A stretch of 64,000 nt of DNA, taken from Halodesulfovibrio sp. MK-HDV (GTDB taxonomy: Bacteria > Desulfobacterota > Desulfovibrionia > Desulfovibrionales > Desulfovibrionaceae). How positions within the stretch are numbered: position 1 is the first letter of the stretch; each line of letters opens with the position of its first letter. Shown here piece after piece: positions 54,258 to 62,562 of this stretch. Made by a program: the position numbers and the translations under genes. The notes below the pieces were generated by a model, which searched no databases, was not told the DNA's origin, and worked only from the letters and a program-made list of their open reading frames with translations. The stretch is taken from assembly GCF_009914765.1 (NCBI RefSeq), contig NZ_WYDS01000013.1, positions 1 through 64,000 of the forward strand, read 5' to 3'.

Positions 54258-55445
54258 ATGAGCTATCAGCAGACAGTAGCGCCTGTCGAATTTTATATGC
54301 CGTCAGTTACAGTTATCGGTTCTGGCGCAGTTAAAGAGATTCCAGCTAGACTTGCGTCTCTGGGAGGTACCAAGCCTTTGCTCGTAACCGATAAGGGTAT
54401 GACGCAGCTTGGAGTTACCGCTTCTATCGTACAGCTTATGCAAGGTGCAGGCATGCAGTGCGCAATATACGATGAAACTGTTCCTAACCCTACCGACAAA
54501 AATGTTAGCGATGGTCTTGCACAGTACACCGCTAATGGTTGTGACTGCATTGTTACCCTTGGTGGTGGTAGTGCTCATGACTGCGGTAAAGGGATCGGAA
54601 TTGTCGCTACTAACGGCGGCACAATTCATCAGTATGAAGGTGTAAATAAAGCACGTGTGGCGATGCCGCCATTTCTTGCAGTAAATACTACCGCAGGAAC
54701 CGCGTCTGAAATGACTCGTTTCTGCATTATTACCGATACCGCACGTAAAGTTAAAATGGCTCTCGTAGACTGGCGCGTGACTCCAAACATTGCTTTGGAC
54801 GATCCAGAGCTTATGATTGGTATGCCACCAAGCCTTACAGCTGCGACTGGTCTTGATGCACTTACACATGCAGTGGAAGCATATGTTTCTACTGGTGCAA
54901 CACACATGACTGACGCAAACGCAGAAAAAGCAATTAAGCTTATTTCTAAGTACCTGCGTCGTGCAGTTGGTAACGGTCGCAACCTCGAAGCTCGTGAAGC
55001 AATGTGTTATGCGCAGTATCAGGCTGGCATGGCGTTTAACAACGCTGGCCTCGGATATGTTCATGCAATGGCACACCAGCTTGGCGGCTACCTTAACTTG
55101 CCTCATGGTGAGTGTAACGCAATCCTTTTGCCGCACGTATGTGAATTCAACATGCTTGCAGCTATGGACCGCTTTGCAGAAATGGCAGAATTCTTCGGTG
55201 TACAGAGCTCAGCTCGTACACAGCGCGAAGCGGCAGGCAATGTAATTCAGGCAATTCGTGATCTCATGCAGGACGTGAATATTCCAGCCAGCCTTACTAT
55301 GCTTGCAAAGAAATACGGTAAAACCGTAAATCCTGAAGATTTTGAAGTTATGGCAGAAAGTGCAATGAAAGATGCTTGTGCAGTTACAAACCCTCGCGGT
55401 ATGCGCAAAGAAGACATCATCGCAATCTACCGTAAGATTTTATAG
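54258..55445 (+). CDS. Iron-containing alcohol dehydrogenase of the BMC locus
   Basis: This 395-residue group III alcohol dehydrogenase has the NAD region GGGSAHDCGKGIG, NTTAGTASEMTRF, GLDALTHAVEAYVS and the metal site GYVHAMAHQLGGYLNLPHGECNA, with the conserved histidines. The ATG has GGAAGG 15 bases upstream and GAG closer; the open frame upstream is not conserved-looking. No encapsulation helix is visible at either end. Next to BMC genes its expected job is to interconvert an aldehyde and an alcohol with NADH/NAD, either recycling NAD for the acylating aldehyde dehydrogenase or oxidising an alcohol substrate such as ethanol. It has its own strong terminator. Confidence 0.93.
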   Translation: MSYQQTVAPVEFYMPSVTVIGSGAVKEIPARLASLGGTKPLLVTDKGMTQLGVTASIVQLMQGAGMQCAIYDETVPNPTDKNVSDGLAQYTANGCDCIVTLGGGSAHDCGKGIGIVATNGGTIHQYEGVNKARVAMPPFLAVNTTAGTASEMTRFCIITDTARKVKMALVDWRVTPNIALDDPELMIGMPPSLTAATGLDALTHAVEAYVSTGATHMTDANAEKAIKLISKYLRRAVGNGRNLEAREAMCYAQYQAGMAFNNAGLGYVHAMAHQLGGYLNLPHGECNAILLPHVCEFNMLAAMDRFAEMAEFFGVQSSARTQREAAGNVIQAIRDLMQDVNIPASLTMLAKKYGKTVNPEDFEVMAESAMKDACAVTNPRGMRKEDIIAIYRKIL

Positions 55446-55468
55446 TCCTCGAGTTAGATTGAATAGTG

Positions 55469-55503
55469 AAGCGCCTGACAGATTCTGTCAGGCGCTTTTT
55501 TTA
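55469..55503 (+). terminator. Terminator of the alcohol dehydrogenase gene
   Basis: GAAGCGCCTGACAGA pairs with TCTGTCAGGCGCTTT and runs into a T tract, about 25 bases after the stop. Confidence 0.93.
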
Positions 55504-55583
55504 GGTCTATAGAGTGCTGAGCACAAAAGATTTACTGGGTAGTGTTTGGAAGCTGTGAAAGATATTTTTTGAATAACAAAATA

Positions 55584-55860
55584 CCCTGATTTCCTGGCAA
55601 GGGAAATCAGGGCATTTGTGGGAGTGTGCTCCCGTGCCCAGACAAGGCTTGAAAGATGAGGGGACAAAGATAGCTATAAGAAGCGGGGAGAATCTTACTA
55701 GCCGCGCGTGGTACCTGCGCTTATGTCACCTCAAGCAGGGTTCGGAATGGAGTGTTCCGTTAGGTAACCGGAGCAGTAGAACAGCTTTAGAGGCATGATC
55801 AAAGGAGGAGCTGGTCAACCATCCGGTTTAAAAATTTGTTAGCACTGTGTGCTGTATTTT
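55584..55860. ncRNA. Candidate structured non-coding RNA between alcohol dehydrogenase and amidohydrolase genes
   Basis: About 270 bases of unusual, GC-richer sequence packed with local pairings: GGGCA..GGGAG/CTCCC..TGCCC (55610-55639), CCTGC/GCAGG (55714-55738), CGGAA/TTCCG (55743-55759) and CAGCT/AGCTG (55782-55813). Its left edge is a perfect hairpin (CCCTGATTTCC/GGAAATCAGGG) followed on the minus strand by TATTTTGTTATT, so a minus-strand RNA ending there is favoured. On the plus strand, AAGCGGGGAG...GTACCTGC...AGCAGGG faintly recalls an SRP Alu domain, but the SRP S-domain tetraloop motif is missing. No protein frame is convincing. Identity unknown. Confidence 0.35.
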
Positions 55861-55892
55861 CTAGTTGGCGCACCCAGTGGTACGCCAACTAG
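55861..55892. other. Inverted repeat downstream of the amidohydrolase gene
   Basis: CTAGTTGGCG pairs perfectly with CGCCAACTAG around a 12-base loop, but no T tract follows on either strand. It may be a processing or pausing structure rather than an intrinsic terminator. Confidence 0.6.
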
Positions 55893-55920
55893 AAATATAG
55901 AAACTAAGTAAGTAGTGCTA

Positions 55921-56835
55921 CTACTTGCCGAGACGTGCGAGAACTTCGGAAACGATGTCTTTTACGAGATCAGCAGATGCTGCAACGGAAGCTGCAGGAG
56001 CAGTTTCGAGGCCGAGCAGTTTAGCAGCGTTGTCGTGCATTACTTTCTGGCGTACTTCAGGTGTGAATGGAAGGTCACTGTAAGTCTGAAGAGCTTCGCG
56101 GAAATCAATGAACGGGTGTGCAGATGCGTAGATCATCTTGTCAGAAATCATGGTGTTAGCAGCCTGAATGTACGCTTCGGACATAGGGGAGCGTTCGAAT
56201 TCAGAAATTTCGAGGTAAACGTTTTTGTTACGTTCAGCAACGATGATAGCTTCGTTAACCCATGGGTAGCCACCGTGGCTGATAACGATTTTGAGCTCAG
56301 GGAAGTCACGAGCAACAAAGTCGATGTAGCGAGGTGCAACGTGGTCAACTACTGCAGCAGGAACGAGAGTAGCAGGACCAGTTGTGAATACGAGAGGAAT
56401 ATCGAGTTCACAACATTTGGAGTAAATTGGGTAGTACTTTGCGTCGTTCGGGTAGATCTGTGCAAGGTATGGGTCAACAGCAGCACCACGGAGGCCGAGA
56501 GTCTGAACTGCGTGGTTCAGATCGCGGATGCCCTGCATGCCTTTGTGTGGGTCCATACCGAAGAAGCCGATGAATTTTTCAGGATGAGCCTGAACAAAAT
56601 CAATAACGCTCTGGTTGTTAGTCTTAGCACCGTAGGTAGTTTCACAGTCACGACCGGTGATAACAGCGCGAACAACGTTGTTAGCAGTAAGGTCCTGAAC
56701 ACACTCAGCTACGGTCTGAGCCTTCATTTTAGAAAAGTCGATGTGCTGGCAGAGACCTTTGAACATAGAGCTGTTCTGGATTCCGCTCAAAGTTTCCGCA
56801 GTGTTAGGGCGGAAACGGAAGTCAATCACGTTCAT
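55921..56835 (-). CDS. Amidohydrolase-fold protein with BMC encapsulation helix and altered metal site
   Basis: This 304-residue protein belongs to the amidohydrolase-2 (COG2159) fold. The first strand reads VIDFRFRP: Arg7 and Arg9 replace the usual HxH ligands. The position of the metal His after strand 5 reads VFTTGP, and the final Asp motif reads YASAHPF; only the HGGYPWV histidine (187) is kept. Metal-dependent hydrolysis is therefore doubtful. After residue 278 comes an Ala/Ser linker (APAASVAASA) and an amphipathic tail ADLVKDIVSEVLARLGK (288-304), typical of a BMC encapsulation peptide, sharing IVSEVL with the aldehyde dehydrogenase N-terminus. I chose ATG 56835 with AGGGGA upstream. 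A perfect sigma-54 promoter precedes it. Confidence 0.82.
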   Translation of the reverse strand: MNVIDFRFRPNTAETLSGIQNSSMFKGLCQHIDFSKMKAQTVAECVQDLTANNVVRAVITGRDCETTYGAKTNNQSVIDFVQAHPEKFIGFFGMDPHKGMQGIRDLNHAVQTLGLRGAAVDPYLAQIYPNDAKYYPIYSKCCELDIPLVFTTGPATLVPAAVVDHVAPRYIDFVARDFPELKIVISHGGYPWVNEAIIVAERNKNVYLEISEFERSPMSEAYIQAANTMISDKMIYASAHPFIDFREALQTYSDLPFTPEVRQKVMHDNAAKLLGLETAPAASVAASADLVKDIVSEVLARLGK

Positions 56836-56942
56836 TGCAAATCCCCTATGGGTTTTCATCAATCGCCTGAGGCGTAAACAGTATGCTTCAAGGCGTTATT
56901 AAAATAATTGGTAGAATATAAATTACTGCCAGCAGTACAACA

Positions 56943-56957
56943 GCAAGTAGAGTGCCA
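56943..56957 (-). promoter_or_regulatory. Sigma-54 promoter of the amidohydrolase gene
   Basis: On the minus strand TGGCACTCTACTTGC matches TGGCAC-N5-TTGC exactly, with the GG and GC ten bases apart. Transcription would begin near 56931, about 95 bases before the ATG. Confidence 0.8.
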
Positions 56958-57552
56958 GAATTGATCGGAACAACCTTGTGAAAAGAATTTTTTAGTACAT
57001 TTTACGCAATGAAAAGGCTTTAATGCGAGGGATTAACCAAGTGAATCTTTGATGAAATGACAAAGATTGTGCAAAACAGATTGATTAGTTAATCAAAGTT
57101 TTTCTTGAAAAAACACCTAGGTAGGGATGTCTGAGCGTGTTTTTTGGGTGGGTGAATTGATGCGTACTTGCACCATAAAAATGGGAAATAACCTAATTGC
57201 ACGGAATGCAATGCTTTGCGAGAAATAACACTGTGTTGCAAAAGCGCAGCTTCAGTAAAATTGTTACTGACTGTTAGAAAAACTGAAGATTATAACTCGT
57301 TGAAATGATATAACTAGATTATATTATTAATAATCAATATTGATTACAACATGATGGTGCACATTTGCATCTTGTGCATGCAAGAGCATAATAAAACTAT
57401 CGTGCGTTTAGTTTGTGTCGAAAATCACAACAACTTTTCCTGCTCCATATTTTTTCCCCAACCTCTTCCAACATGCAGAAAACCACACTTTATTTCTAAT
57501 CAGCCACATTGATGCGAGTCTTTTAACATTATGTATAGGGTGACGTTCTTTT
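56958..57552. promoter_or_regulatory. Divergent control region of the BMC locus with palindromic operators
   Basis: There is no gene between the amidohydrolase and the cupin gene. Three dyads stand out: AATCTTTG...CAAAGATT (57044-57068, nine-base spacer), TTGATTAGTTAATCAA (57081-57096) and TAATCAATATTGATTA (57331-57346). The last two use the same half-site in opposite arrangement. They lie 90-400 bases upstream of the two outward sigma-54-like promoters, where enhancer-binding activators sit. Confidence 0.5.
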
Positions 57553-57568
57553 GTGCACGGTTGTTGCA
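57553..57568 (+). promoter_or_regulatory. Candidate sigma-54 promoter of the BMC operon
   Basis: GTGCACGGTTGTTGCA resembles TGGCAC-N5-TTGC with two mismatches at the -26/-25 positions; the -24 G and the -12 GC are kept at correct spacing. A start near 57579 leaves a leader of about 118 bases. Confidence 0.4.
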
Positions 57569-57696
57569 AGAGAGCGTAGTGCCTGCTCTCATTTTTTGCA
57601 GGTTATATAAATGTTACGCACAGGTTTTCTCAGCCCGAAAACTTGAGCAAAAGACTGAAAGCCCCATTCAAGAACAGCCAACATTGGAGGTACTGC

Positions 57697-58533
57697 ATGG
57701 GAAAACGGATAGTCACCGAGGCTGATGTTCGCGAAGCCGTTGCTAACGGAACCAAAGCCCTAAGGCTTGCTCTTTGCGATTGCATTATCACTCCACAGGC
57801 CCATGACAAAGCTCTGGAACTTGGAGTCTCTTTCATTGAATCTTCTCTTGAAGATGCTGCGCCTGCACAGGCTTGTAGCGCATCTGCTCCTGAAGCATGT
57901 GTCGCTCCTGCCCCTGCACCAGTATCAGCTCCAGTAGTAGCACCAGCTGCACCGGTTGCCCCAGCAGCGTCTGCTGCTCCCGCACCAGCATCTGAGTGTT
58001 CTGAAGCTGATATCGTTGTATTGCAGGTTTGCGCGCTCCTCCAAGATAAGCTGCCTGCAGGAACAAGTATTGATGTACTTGAAGCTATTGTTCGTCGTGT
58101 TGTTTCCGCTAAGCTTGGCGAAACTGCATGTACAACAAGCACACCTGCATCTGCACCAGTTGTAGCATCTGCACCAGGTGCAGAAACTGCAACATGTAGC
58201 AACGGCGTTTGTTTTATCGACGGTCAGCGTTTGCAAAAGCAGGGTTCCAGCCCTGTAGCTCTTGACGAACAGGTATTCATCGCAGACGCCATTGGCGCAT
58301 GCGATAATGCTAAGCTCGCAGCTGGCTACATGGAATGGGAACGCGCTTCCTTTACCCGTACTGTAGAATCTCCTGAGATCGGCGTCATCCTTGAGGGTGA
58401 ATTGCATCTTACAATCGGCGGCGAAACCAAAATTGGTAAAGCCGGCGACATGATGTACTTCCCTGAAGGTGTTGCTGTTACCTACGGTACTCCATCTTCT
58501 GTACGCATCGCTTGCGTAAACAACATCCAGTAA
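57697..58533 (+). CDS. EutQ-like cupin with BMC-associated N-terminal domain
   Basis: This 278-residue protein is modular. Residues 1-50 ([14 protein letters not shown]...[13 protein letters not shown]) resemble the small helical module found in EutQ and other BMC proteins. An Ala/Pro-rich linker (about 52-100) follows. Next is a helical stretch with [14 protein letters not shown] (127-140) that looks like an encapsulation helix. A second linker leads to a cupin (about 185-278) with [15 protein letters not shown] and PEGVAVTYG. EutQ has been linked to acetate-kinase-like activity and shell assembly. The ATG at 57697 has TTGGAGG ideally placed. First gene of the BMC operon. Confidence 0.82.
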   Translation: MGKRIVTEADVREAVANGTKALRLALCDCIITPQAHDKALELGVSFIESSLEDAAPAQACSASAPEACVAPAPAPVSAPVVAPAAPVAPAASAAPAPASECSEADIVVLQVCALLQDKLPAGTSIDVLEAIVRRVVSAKLGETACTTSTPASAPVVASAPGAETATCSNGVCFIDGQRLQKQGSSPVALDEQVFIADAIGACDNAKLAAGYMEWERASFTRTVESPEIGVILEGELHLTIGGETKIGKAGDMMYFPEGVAVTYGTPSSVRIACVNNIQ

Positions 58534-58547
58534 TCACGGAGATTGAT

Positions 58548-59528
58548 GTGAGCATTCTGGAACGTTGTAAAGAAGCATGTAGACAGAATCCAAAGACTGT
58601 TGTGTTTCCGGATTGTCTTGATGAGCGTGTGCTCGAAGCCGTTACTCGCCTGAAGGCAGACGGTCTTTGTAATCCAGTGCTTGTTCAGTCACCATTTGCA
58701 GTGCGTAATAAAATGCGCGAAGCAAAAATCCGTACTAACGGTTTTACCGTTGTGGATCACACTAGTCCTACACTGCTTGAAAAAAATGCAACCGAGTTTT
58801 TCGCAATACGCGAAAAAAAAGGTAAAGCAATAACAATGGATGCTGCTGTTAAAGCCATGCGTTGTCCACTTGCTGGTGCTGCTATGATGGTTCGCCGTGA
58901 TGAAGCACAGCTTGGTGTTGCTGGTAACATTTCCTCTACAGGTGATGTTATTCGCGCCGGGTTGCATCTTTTGCCTAAACAGAAAGGTCTTAAAACCGTT
59001 TCTAGTTTCTTTTTCATGATTGCGCCTGAAGGCGGTAAGGACTACATTTTCGCGGACTGTGGCGTTGTACCTGCTCCTAACGCAGCTACACTTGCAGATA
59101 TTGCCATAGCTTCTGCGGATAAAGCCCGAAAACTTCTTGGTGAAGAACCTAGAGTTGCCCTGTTGTCTTTCTCTACCAAAGGTAGTGCAAAGCATGACCG
59201 AGTAACTCTTGTACAAGAAGCTTTGGTAAATGTCCGTGAACGTGAATCTGATCTTCTTATTGATGGCGAATTGCAGCTTGATGCTGCGATTGTACCAAGC
59301 GTTTCTGCATCTAAGGCTCCTGACAGCCCTGTTAAAGGTGAAGCAAACGTACTGGTATTCCCATCTCTTGAAGCAGGAAACATTGCATACAAGCTTGCAC
59401 AGCGCCTTGGCGGTTACACCGCATTAGGCCCGCTTTTGCAGGGCTTTGCTGCTGGTTGGCACGACCTTTCCCGTGGTTGTAGTGCAGATGATATTTATAA
59501 AGTTGCCGTAGTAGGCCAGTGCCTGTAG
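58548..59528 (+). CDS. Phosphate acyltransferase (phosphotransacetylase) of the BMC operon
   Basis: This 326-residue PTA_PTB-family enzyme converts acyl-CoA plus phosphate to acyl-phosphate and CoA, regenerating CoA for the aldehyde dehydrogenase. [18 protein letters not shown] opens the fold and [40 protein letters not shown] and [18 protein letters not shown] are conserved blocks. I chose GTG 58548 with ACGGAG upstream; it avoids overlap with the cupin gene. It is a Pta/EutD-type enzyme, not PduL. The codon usage matches its neighbours. Confidence 0.9.
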   Translation: MSILERCKEACRQNPKTVVFPDCLDERVLEAVTRLKADGLCNPVLVQSPFAVRNKMREAKIRTNGFTVVDHTSPTLLEKNATEFFAIREKKGKAITMDAAVKAMRCPLAGAAMMVRRDEAQLGVAGNISSTGDVIRAGLHLLPKQKGLKTVSSFFFMIAPEGGKDYIFADCGVVPAPNAATLADIAIASADKARKLLGEEPRVALLSFSTKGSAKHDRVTLVQEALVNVRERESDLLIDGELQLDAAIVPSVSASKAPDSPVKGEANVLVFPSLEAGNIAYKLAQRLGGYTALGPLLQGFAAGWHDLSRGCSADDIYKVAVVGQCL

Positions 59529-59584
59529 CACGGCAACCAAAGTGAAACATAAGTCAGTTACTGACTAATTAATTGGAGGATACA

Positions 59585-59857
59585 ATGGACGCATTAGGAA
59601 TGATCGAAACTAAAGGTCTTACCGCTCTTATCGAAGCTTCTGACGCAATGGTAAAAGCTGCACGTGTACAGCTCGTTGGTTACAAGCAGATTGGTGCTGG
59701 TCTTGTTACTGCTATCGTTCGTGGTGACGTAGCTGCTTGTAAAGCTGCTACTGACGCAGGTGCTGCAGCAGCACAGCGTATCGGTGAAGTTGTAGCGGTT
59801 CACGTAATTCCTCGTCCTCACGGCGACCTGGAAGACGTTTTTCCATTTAAGCGCTAG
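59585..59857 (+). CDS. BMC-H shell protein (EutM/PduA-like), copy 1
   Basis: A 90-residue single BMC domain forming hexamers of the shell facet. It opens [21 protein letters not shown] and contains the conserved edge lysine region [29 protein letters not shown], then [15 protein letters not shown]. The pore-region GAG loop is as in PduA/EutM. GGAGG precedes the ATG. It is closely related to the copy at 62237, suggesting duplication. Confidence 0.95.
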   Translation: MDALGMIETKGLTALIEASDAMVKAARVQLVGYKQIGAGLVTAIVRGDVAACKAATDAGAAAAQRIGEVVAVHVIPRPHGDLEDVFPFKR

Positions 59858-59895
59858 TCGCTCTTTGTAGCCCTTAACGCACAAAGAAGAATGTC

Positions 59896-61233
59896 ATGGA
59901 CAAAGTAACACTTATCCGTTCGATCCAGAATGCTGGTGTTGTCGGAGAAGGCGGGGCCGGTTTTCCGGCCCACGTCAAATACGACGCACAAGTAGATACG
60001 GTCATTGCCAATGGTTGCGAATGTGAACCATTGCTCCATACTGATCAGTACATCATGAAGTCTCATGCTTCTGACATCATTCGTGCCATGCAAGCTGTTG
60101 TCGCAGCTACAGGGGCTACACGTGGTGTTATCGGCATTAAACGCAAATATACTGATATTGCAGAAATTTTTGCTAAGGGTATGGAAGGTACTGGCCTTGA
60201 GCTTGCACAGCTCGATAACTTTTATCCTGCCGGTGATGAGCAGATTCTGGTTCATGAAGTAACCGGAAAAACCATCCCGCCTTTGGGTCTGCCTAAAGAT
60301 GTAGGCGCTGTAGTTGCTAACGTTGGTACTTTGCACACTGTTGCACAGGCCATGGACGGCAAGCCACTTACCCACAAGGTACTTACAGTCACCGGTGATG
60401 TAGCCAAACCTTCTATTATCCGTGTACCGCTTGGTACTAGCCTTAAAGATTGTCTCGAGTTTTGTGGTGGTGCAACCAACGCAGACCCTGTATACATTCT
60501 TGGCGGCCCGATGATGGGACGTATGTGTGATTCTCAGGCTGCTTTTGAGAATGAAGTAATCACCAAAACAAGCGGCGGTCTTATTGTGCTTCCTCGTGGG
60601 CACTACCTGCACCAGCAGGCAACCGTTGACCTTCACACCATGCAGCGCCGTGCTGCTACTGCTTGTATCCAGTGTCGCATGTGTACAGAGCTTTGCCCGC
60701 GTTACCTCGTAGGTCAGAGTTTTGAAACTCACAAAGTTATGCGTGCATTTGGCGGCGGACAGGATGTAGCAATGGGTGCCACTCAGGCAGCTATGTGTTG
60801 TGAATGTGGTGTTTGTGAACTCTTCAGCTGTCCAATGGGACTTTCCCCACGCCGCATTAACAGCGCGCTGAAAGGTAAGTTCCGTGAACAAGGTGTTCAG
60901 TACACCGGACCGCGCGAAGTTCGTCCCGAGCAGTCTGCAATGCGTCCGTACCGTAAAATTCCGGTACCTCGTCTTGCATCAAAAATCGGCATTGCTGATT
61001 ACATGAATATTCATCCTGAATTTGAAGGCGATTACAAGCCAGCTCAGGTAAGCCTCCCACTTCGCATGCACATTGGAGCACCTTCCGTAGCTCAAGTGAA
61101 AGTAGGGGATACCGTAACAGTTGGTCAGCTCATCGGTGCCGTGCCGGAAGGCGCACTTGGTGCAACCGTTCATGCTTCTATTGCAGGTACTGTAGTAGAA
61201 GTGGGCAACAATATCGTCATTAAAGGAGCATAG
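59896..61233 (+). CDS. PduS-like RnfC-domain flavo-iron-sulfur protein
   Basis: This 445-residue protein resembles RnfC/PduS. VVGEGGAGFPAHVK (15-28) is the NADH/FMN-binding glycine motif. Two 4Fe-4S sites follow: CIQCRMCTELCP (257-268) and CCECGVCELFSCP (301-313). A C-terminal SLBB/biotinyl-like domain (VKVGDTVTVGQLIGAVPEGALG) ends the protein. In Pdu compartments PduS transfers electrons across the shell, probably through the Fe-S cluster of PduT, which is encoded next here. It implies redox exchange of the lumen with the cytosol. Confidence 0.93.
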   Translation: MDKVTLIRSIQNAGVVGEGGAGFPAHVKYDAQVDTVIANGCECEPLLHTDQYIMKSHASDIIRAMQAVVAATGATRGVIGIKRKYTDIAEIFAKGMEGTGLELAQLDNFYPAGDEQILVHEVTGKTIPPLGLPKDVGAVVANVGTLHTVAQAMDGKPLTHKVLTVTGDVAKPSIIRVPLGTSLKDCLEFCGGATNADPVYILGGPMMGRMCDSQAAFENEVITKTSGGLIVLPRGHYLHQQATVDLHTMQRRAATACIQCRMCTELCPRYLVGQSFETHKVMRAFGGGQDVAMGATQAAMCCECGVCELFSCPMGLSPRRINSALKGKFREQGVQYTGPREVRPEQSAMRPYRKIPVPRLASKIGIADYMNIHPEFEGDYKPAQVSLPLRMHIGAPSVAQVKVGDTVTVGQLIGAVPEGALGATVHASIAGTVVEVGNNIVIKGA

Positions 61234-61234
61234 T

Positions 61235-61792
61235 GTGATAACTCAACTCCAGTCTGTTGGAATGATTGAATTTACTTCCATTGCAGCAGGTATTGAAGCA
61301 GCAGATCGCATGATGAAAGCTGCTCTCGTAGAACCTCTCATGCTTAAAACCATCTGCCCGGGCAAATTTGTTGCTGCAGTACATGGTGATGTTGCAGCAG
61401 TTCAGTCTGCTGTAGAAGCTGGTATGAGCGGCGCTGACGGTACTGTTGCAGACCATTTTGTAATCCCTAACATCAATGATGCTGTTGTTTCCGCAATGGC
61501 ATGTGCTACTCCGGAACCTACCGGTTCAGCACTTGGTGTTATCGAAACTTTCTCCGCAGCGTCTTCCATTCTTGCAGCTGATACAGCTGCAAAAACTGCT
61601 GACGTTGATATCGCAGAAGTACGCATCGCAATGGGCCTTGGTGGTAAGGCATTCTGTCTTCTCACCGGTGATGTTGCAGCAGTTAGCATGGCAGTAGAAG
61701 CAGCAGCAAATGTTGTTGCTGAAAGTGCAATGCTGGTTCGCAAGGTCGTAATTCCTAGCGCAGCTCCGGAAGTTTTGCGTAATATTTTGTAG
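61235..61792 (+). CDS. Tandem-domain BMC-T shell protein (PduT-like)
   Basis: The 185-residue protein contains two BMC domains (about 5-85 and 98-180) and forms pseudohexameric trimers. Cys41 in TICPGKFVAA lies at the position that binds a 4Fe-4S cluster at the trimer axis in PduT. GTG start with AAGGAG seven bases upstream, right after the PduS-like stop. Pairing with PduS supports electron transfer through the shell. Confidence 0.93.
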   Translation: MITQLQSVGMIEFTSIAAGIEAADRMMKAALVEPLMLKTICPGKFVAAVHGDVAAVQSAVEAGMSGADGTVADHFVIPNINDAVVSAMACATPEPTGSALGVIETFSAASSILAADTAAKTADVDIAEVRIAMGLGGKAFCLLTGDVAAVSMAVEAAANVVAESAMLVRKVVIPSAAPEVLRNIL

Positions 61793-61841
61793 ACGTTCCC
61801 TTTGGGGTGCGTCGGTTGAAGAACGAAAGGAACGTATCGTT

Positions 61842-62195
61842 ATGAACGACTCTTTAGGTTTAGTTGAAGTTATAGGTCTCATAGCTGCTGTTGAAGCTGC
61901 AGATGCTATGTCCAAAGCAGCTCGCGTACATGTACGTAGCGTAGCTAATGCTGATTCAGGCATGCTTACTGTTATTTGTGAGGGTGACCTTGCTGCAGTT
62001 GCTGCTGCTGTTGACGCTGGTAAAGCTGCTGCTTCCCGTCTTGGCGAGTGCGTTGGTACTAACGTTATCGCTCGTCCGGGTGATGGCCTTGGCGAAATGA
62101 TTGCTAATAAAATTGGTTCTATTTTTGACGAGCCAAAGGCAAAGTCTGCAAAAGCTGAAGAAAAATCTGCTAAGCCGGCTCAAAAGAAAAAATAA
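61842..62195 (+). CDS. BMC-H shell protein with Lys/Ala-rich C-terminal extension
   Basis: A single BMC domain (about 4-88) is followed by an extension of about 30 residues rich in Lys, Ala and Glu, ending in AQKKK. The pore region (RSVANADSGMLTVICEGDLAAV) differs from the other two BMC-H proteins, lacking the VGYxxIGxGLVTA edge and pore block, so its permeability or position should differ. The basic tail could bind nucleic acid, cargo or the shell interior. GAAAGGAACG lies upstream of the ATG. Confidence 0.9.
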   Translation: MNDSLGLVEVIGLIAAVEAADAMSKAARVHVRSVANADSGMLTVICEGDLAAVAAAVDAGKAAASRLGECVGTNVIARPGDGLGEMIANKIGSIFDEPKAKSAKAEEKSAKPAQKKK

Positions 62196-62236
62196 ACCGG
62201 CTTATTCCGGTTGTTGCATATAAATAGGAGATACAC

Positions 62237-62515
62237 ATGGGCGACGCTCTTGGTATTATTGAAGTAAAAGGCATGACTGCTCTTGTTGAAGCATCTGATG
62301 CAATGACTAAGTCTGCACGTGTTGAACTCGTAGGTTACGAGCGCATTGGTGGCGGACTTGTTACTGCCCTTATCCGTGGCGACGTTGCTGCTTGTAAAGC
62401 TGCTATCGATGCTGGTGCTGCTGCAGCACAGCGCGTTGGTGAAGTTGTTGCAGCTCACGTTATCCCACGTCCTCATACTGATCTTGAGGAAGTTTTCCCT
62501 ATTAAGACTAAGTAA
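62237..62515 (+). CDS. BMC-H shell protein (EutM/PduA-like), copy 2
   Basis: The 92-residue shell hexamer protein ([22 protein letters not shown], then [21 protein letters not shown]) differs from copy 1 mainly by the edge residue (E for K), an extra Gly at the pore loop and the C-terminal [13 protein letters not shown]. Having two near-copies suggests facet diversity or dosage. AGGAGA precedes the ATG. Confidence 0.95.
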   Translation: MGDALGIIEVKGMTALVEASDAMTKSARVELVGYERIGGGLVTALIRGDVAACKAAIDAGAAAAQRVGEVVAAHVIPRPHTDLEEVFPIKTK

Positions 62516-62562
62516 ACTGCCAACGGAAGATTGCTTGGCGGCTATGAATAAGGAGATGCGAT

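Noticed and set aside
54303-55136. Long open frame on the minus strand (277 codons) opposite the alcohol dehydrogenase
   Set aside because: It is antisense to a strongly conserved dehydrogenase, is Cys/His/Asn-rich without domains and has no ribosome binding site.
55680-55800. SRP RNA or 5S rRNA
   Set aside because: Short blocks resemble the SRP Alu domain on plus and a 5S loop on minus, but the SRP GGAA-tetraloop domain and the 5S helices are not complete. It is kept only as an unassigned structured RNA.
55915-56877. Long open frame on the plus strand (320 codons) opposite the amidohydrolase
   Set aside because: It mirrors the codon pattern of the minus-strand gene. The minus frame has family motifs, a Shine-Dalgarno and a promoter, and this one has none.
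57361-57376. Second sigma-54 site TGGTGCACATTTGC
   Set aside because: The GG and GC are nine rather than ten bases apart, which is not tolerated well; the site at 57553 has correct spacing.
59854-60891. Long open frame on the minus strand (345 codons) opposite the PduS-like gene
   Set aside because: It is a shadow of a gene with clear Fe-S motifs; its composition is low-complexity Thr/Ser/Cys with no start signal.
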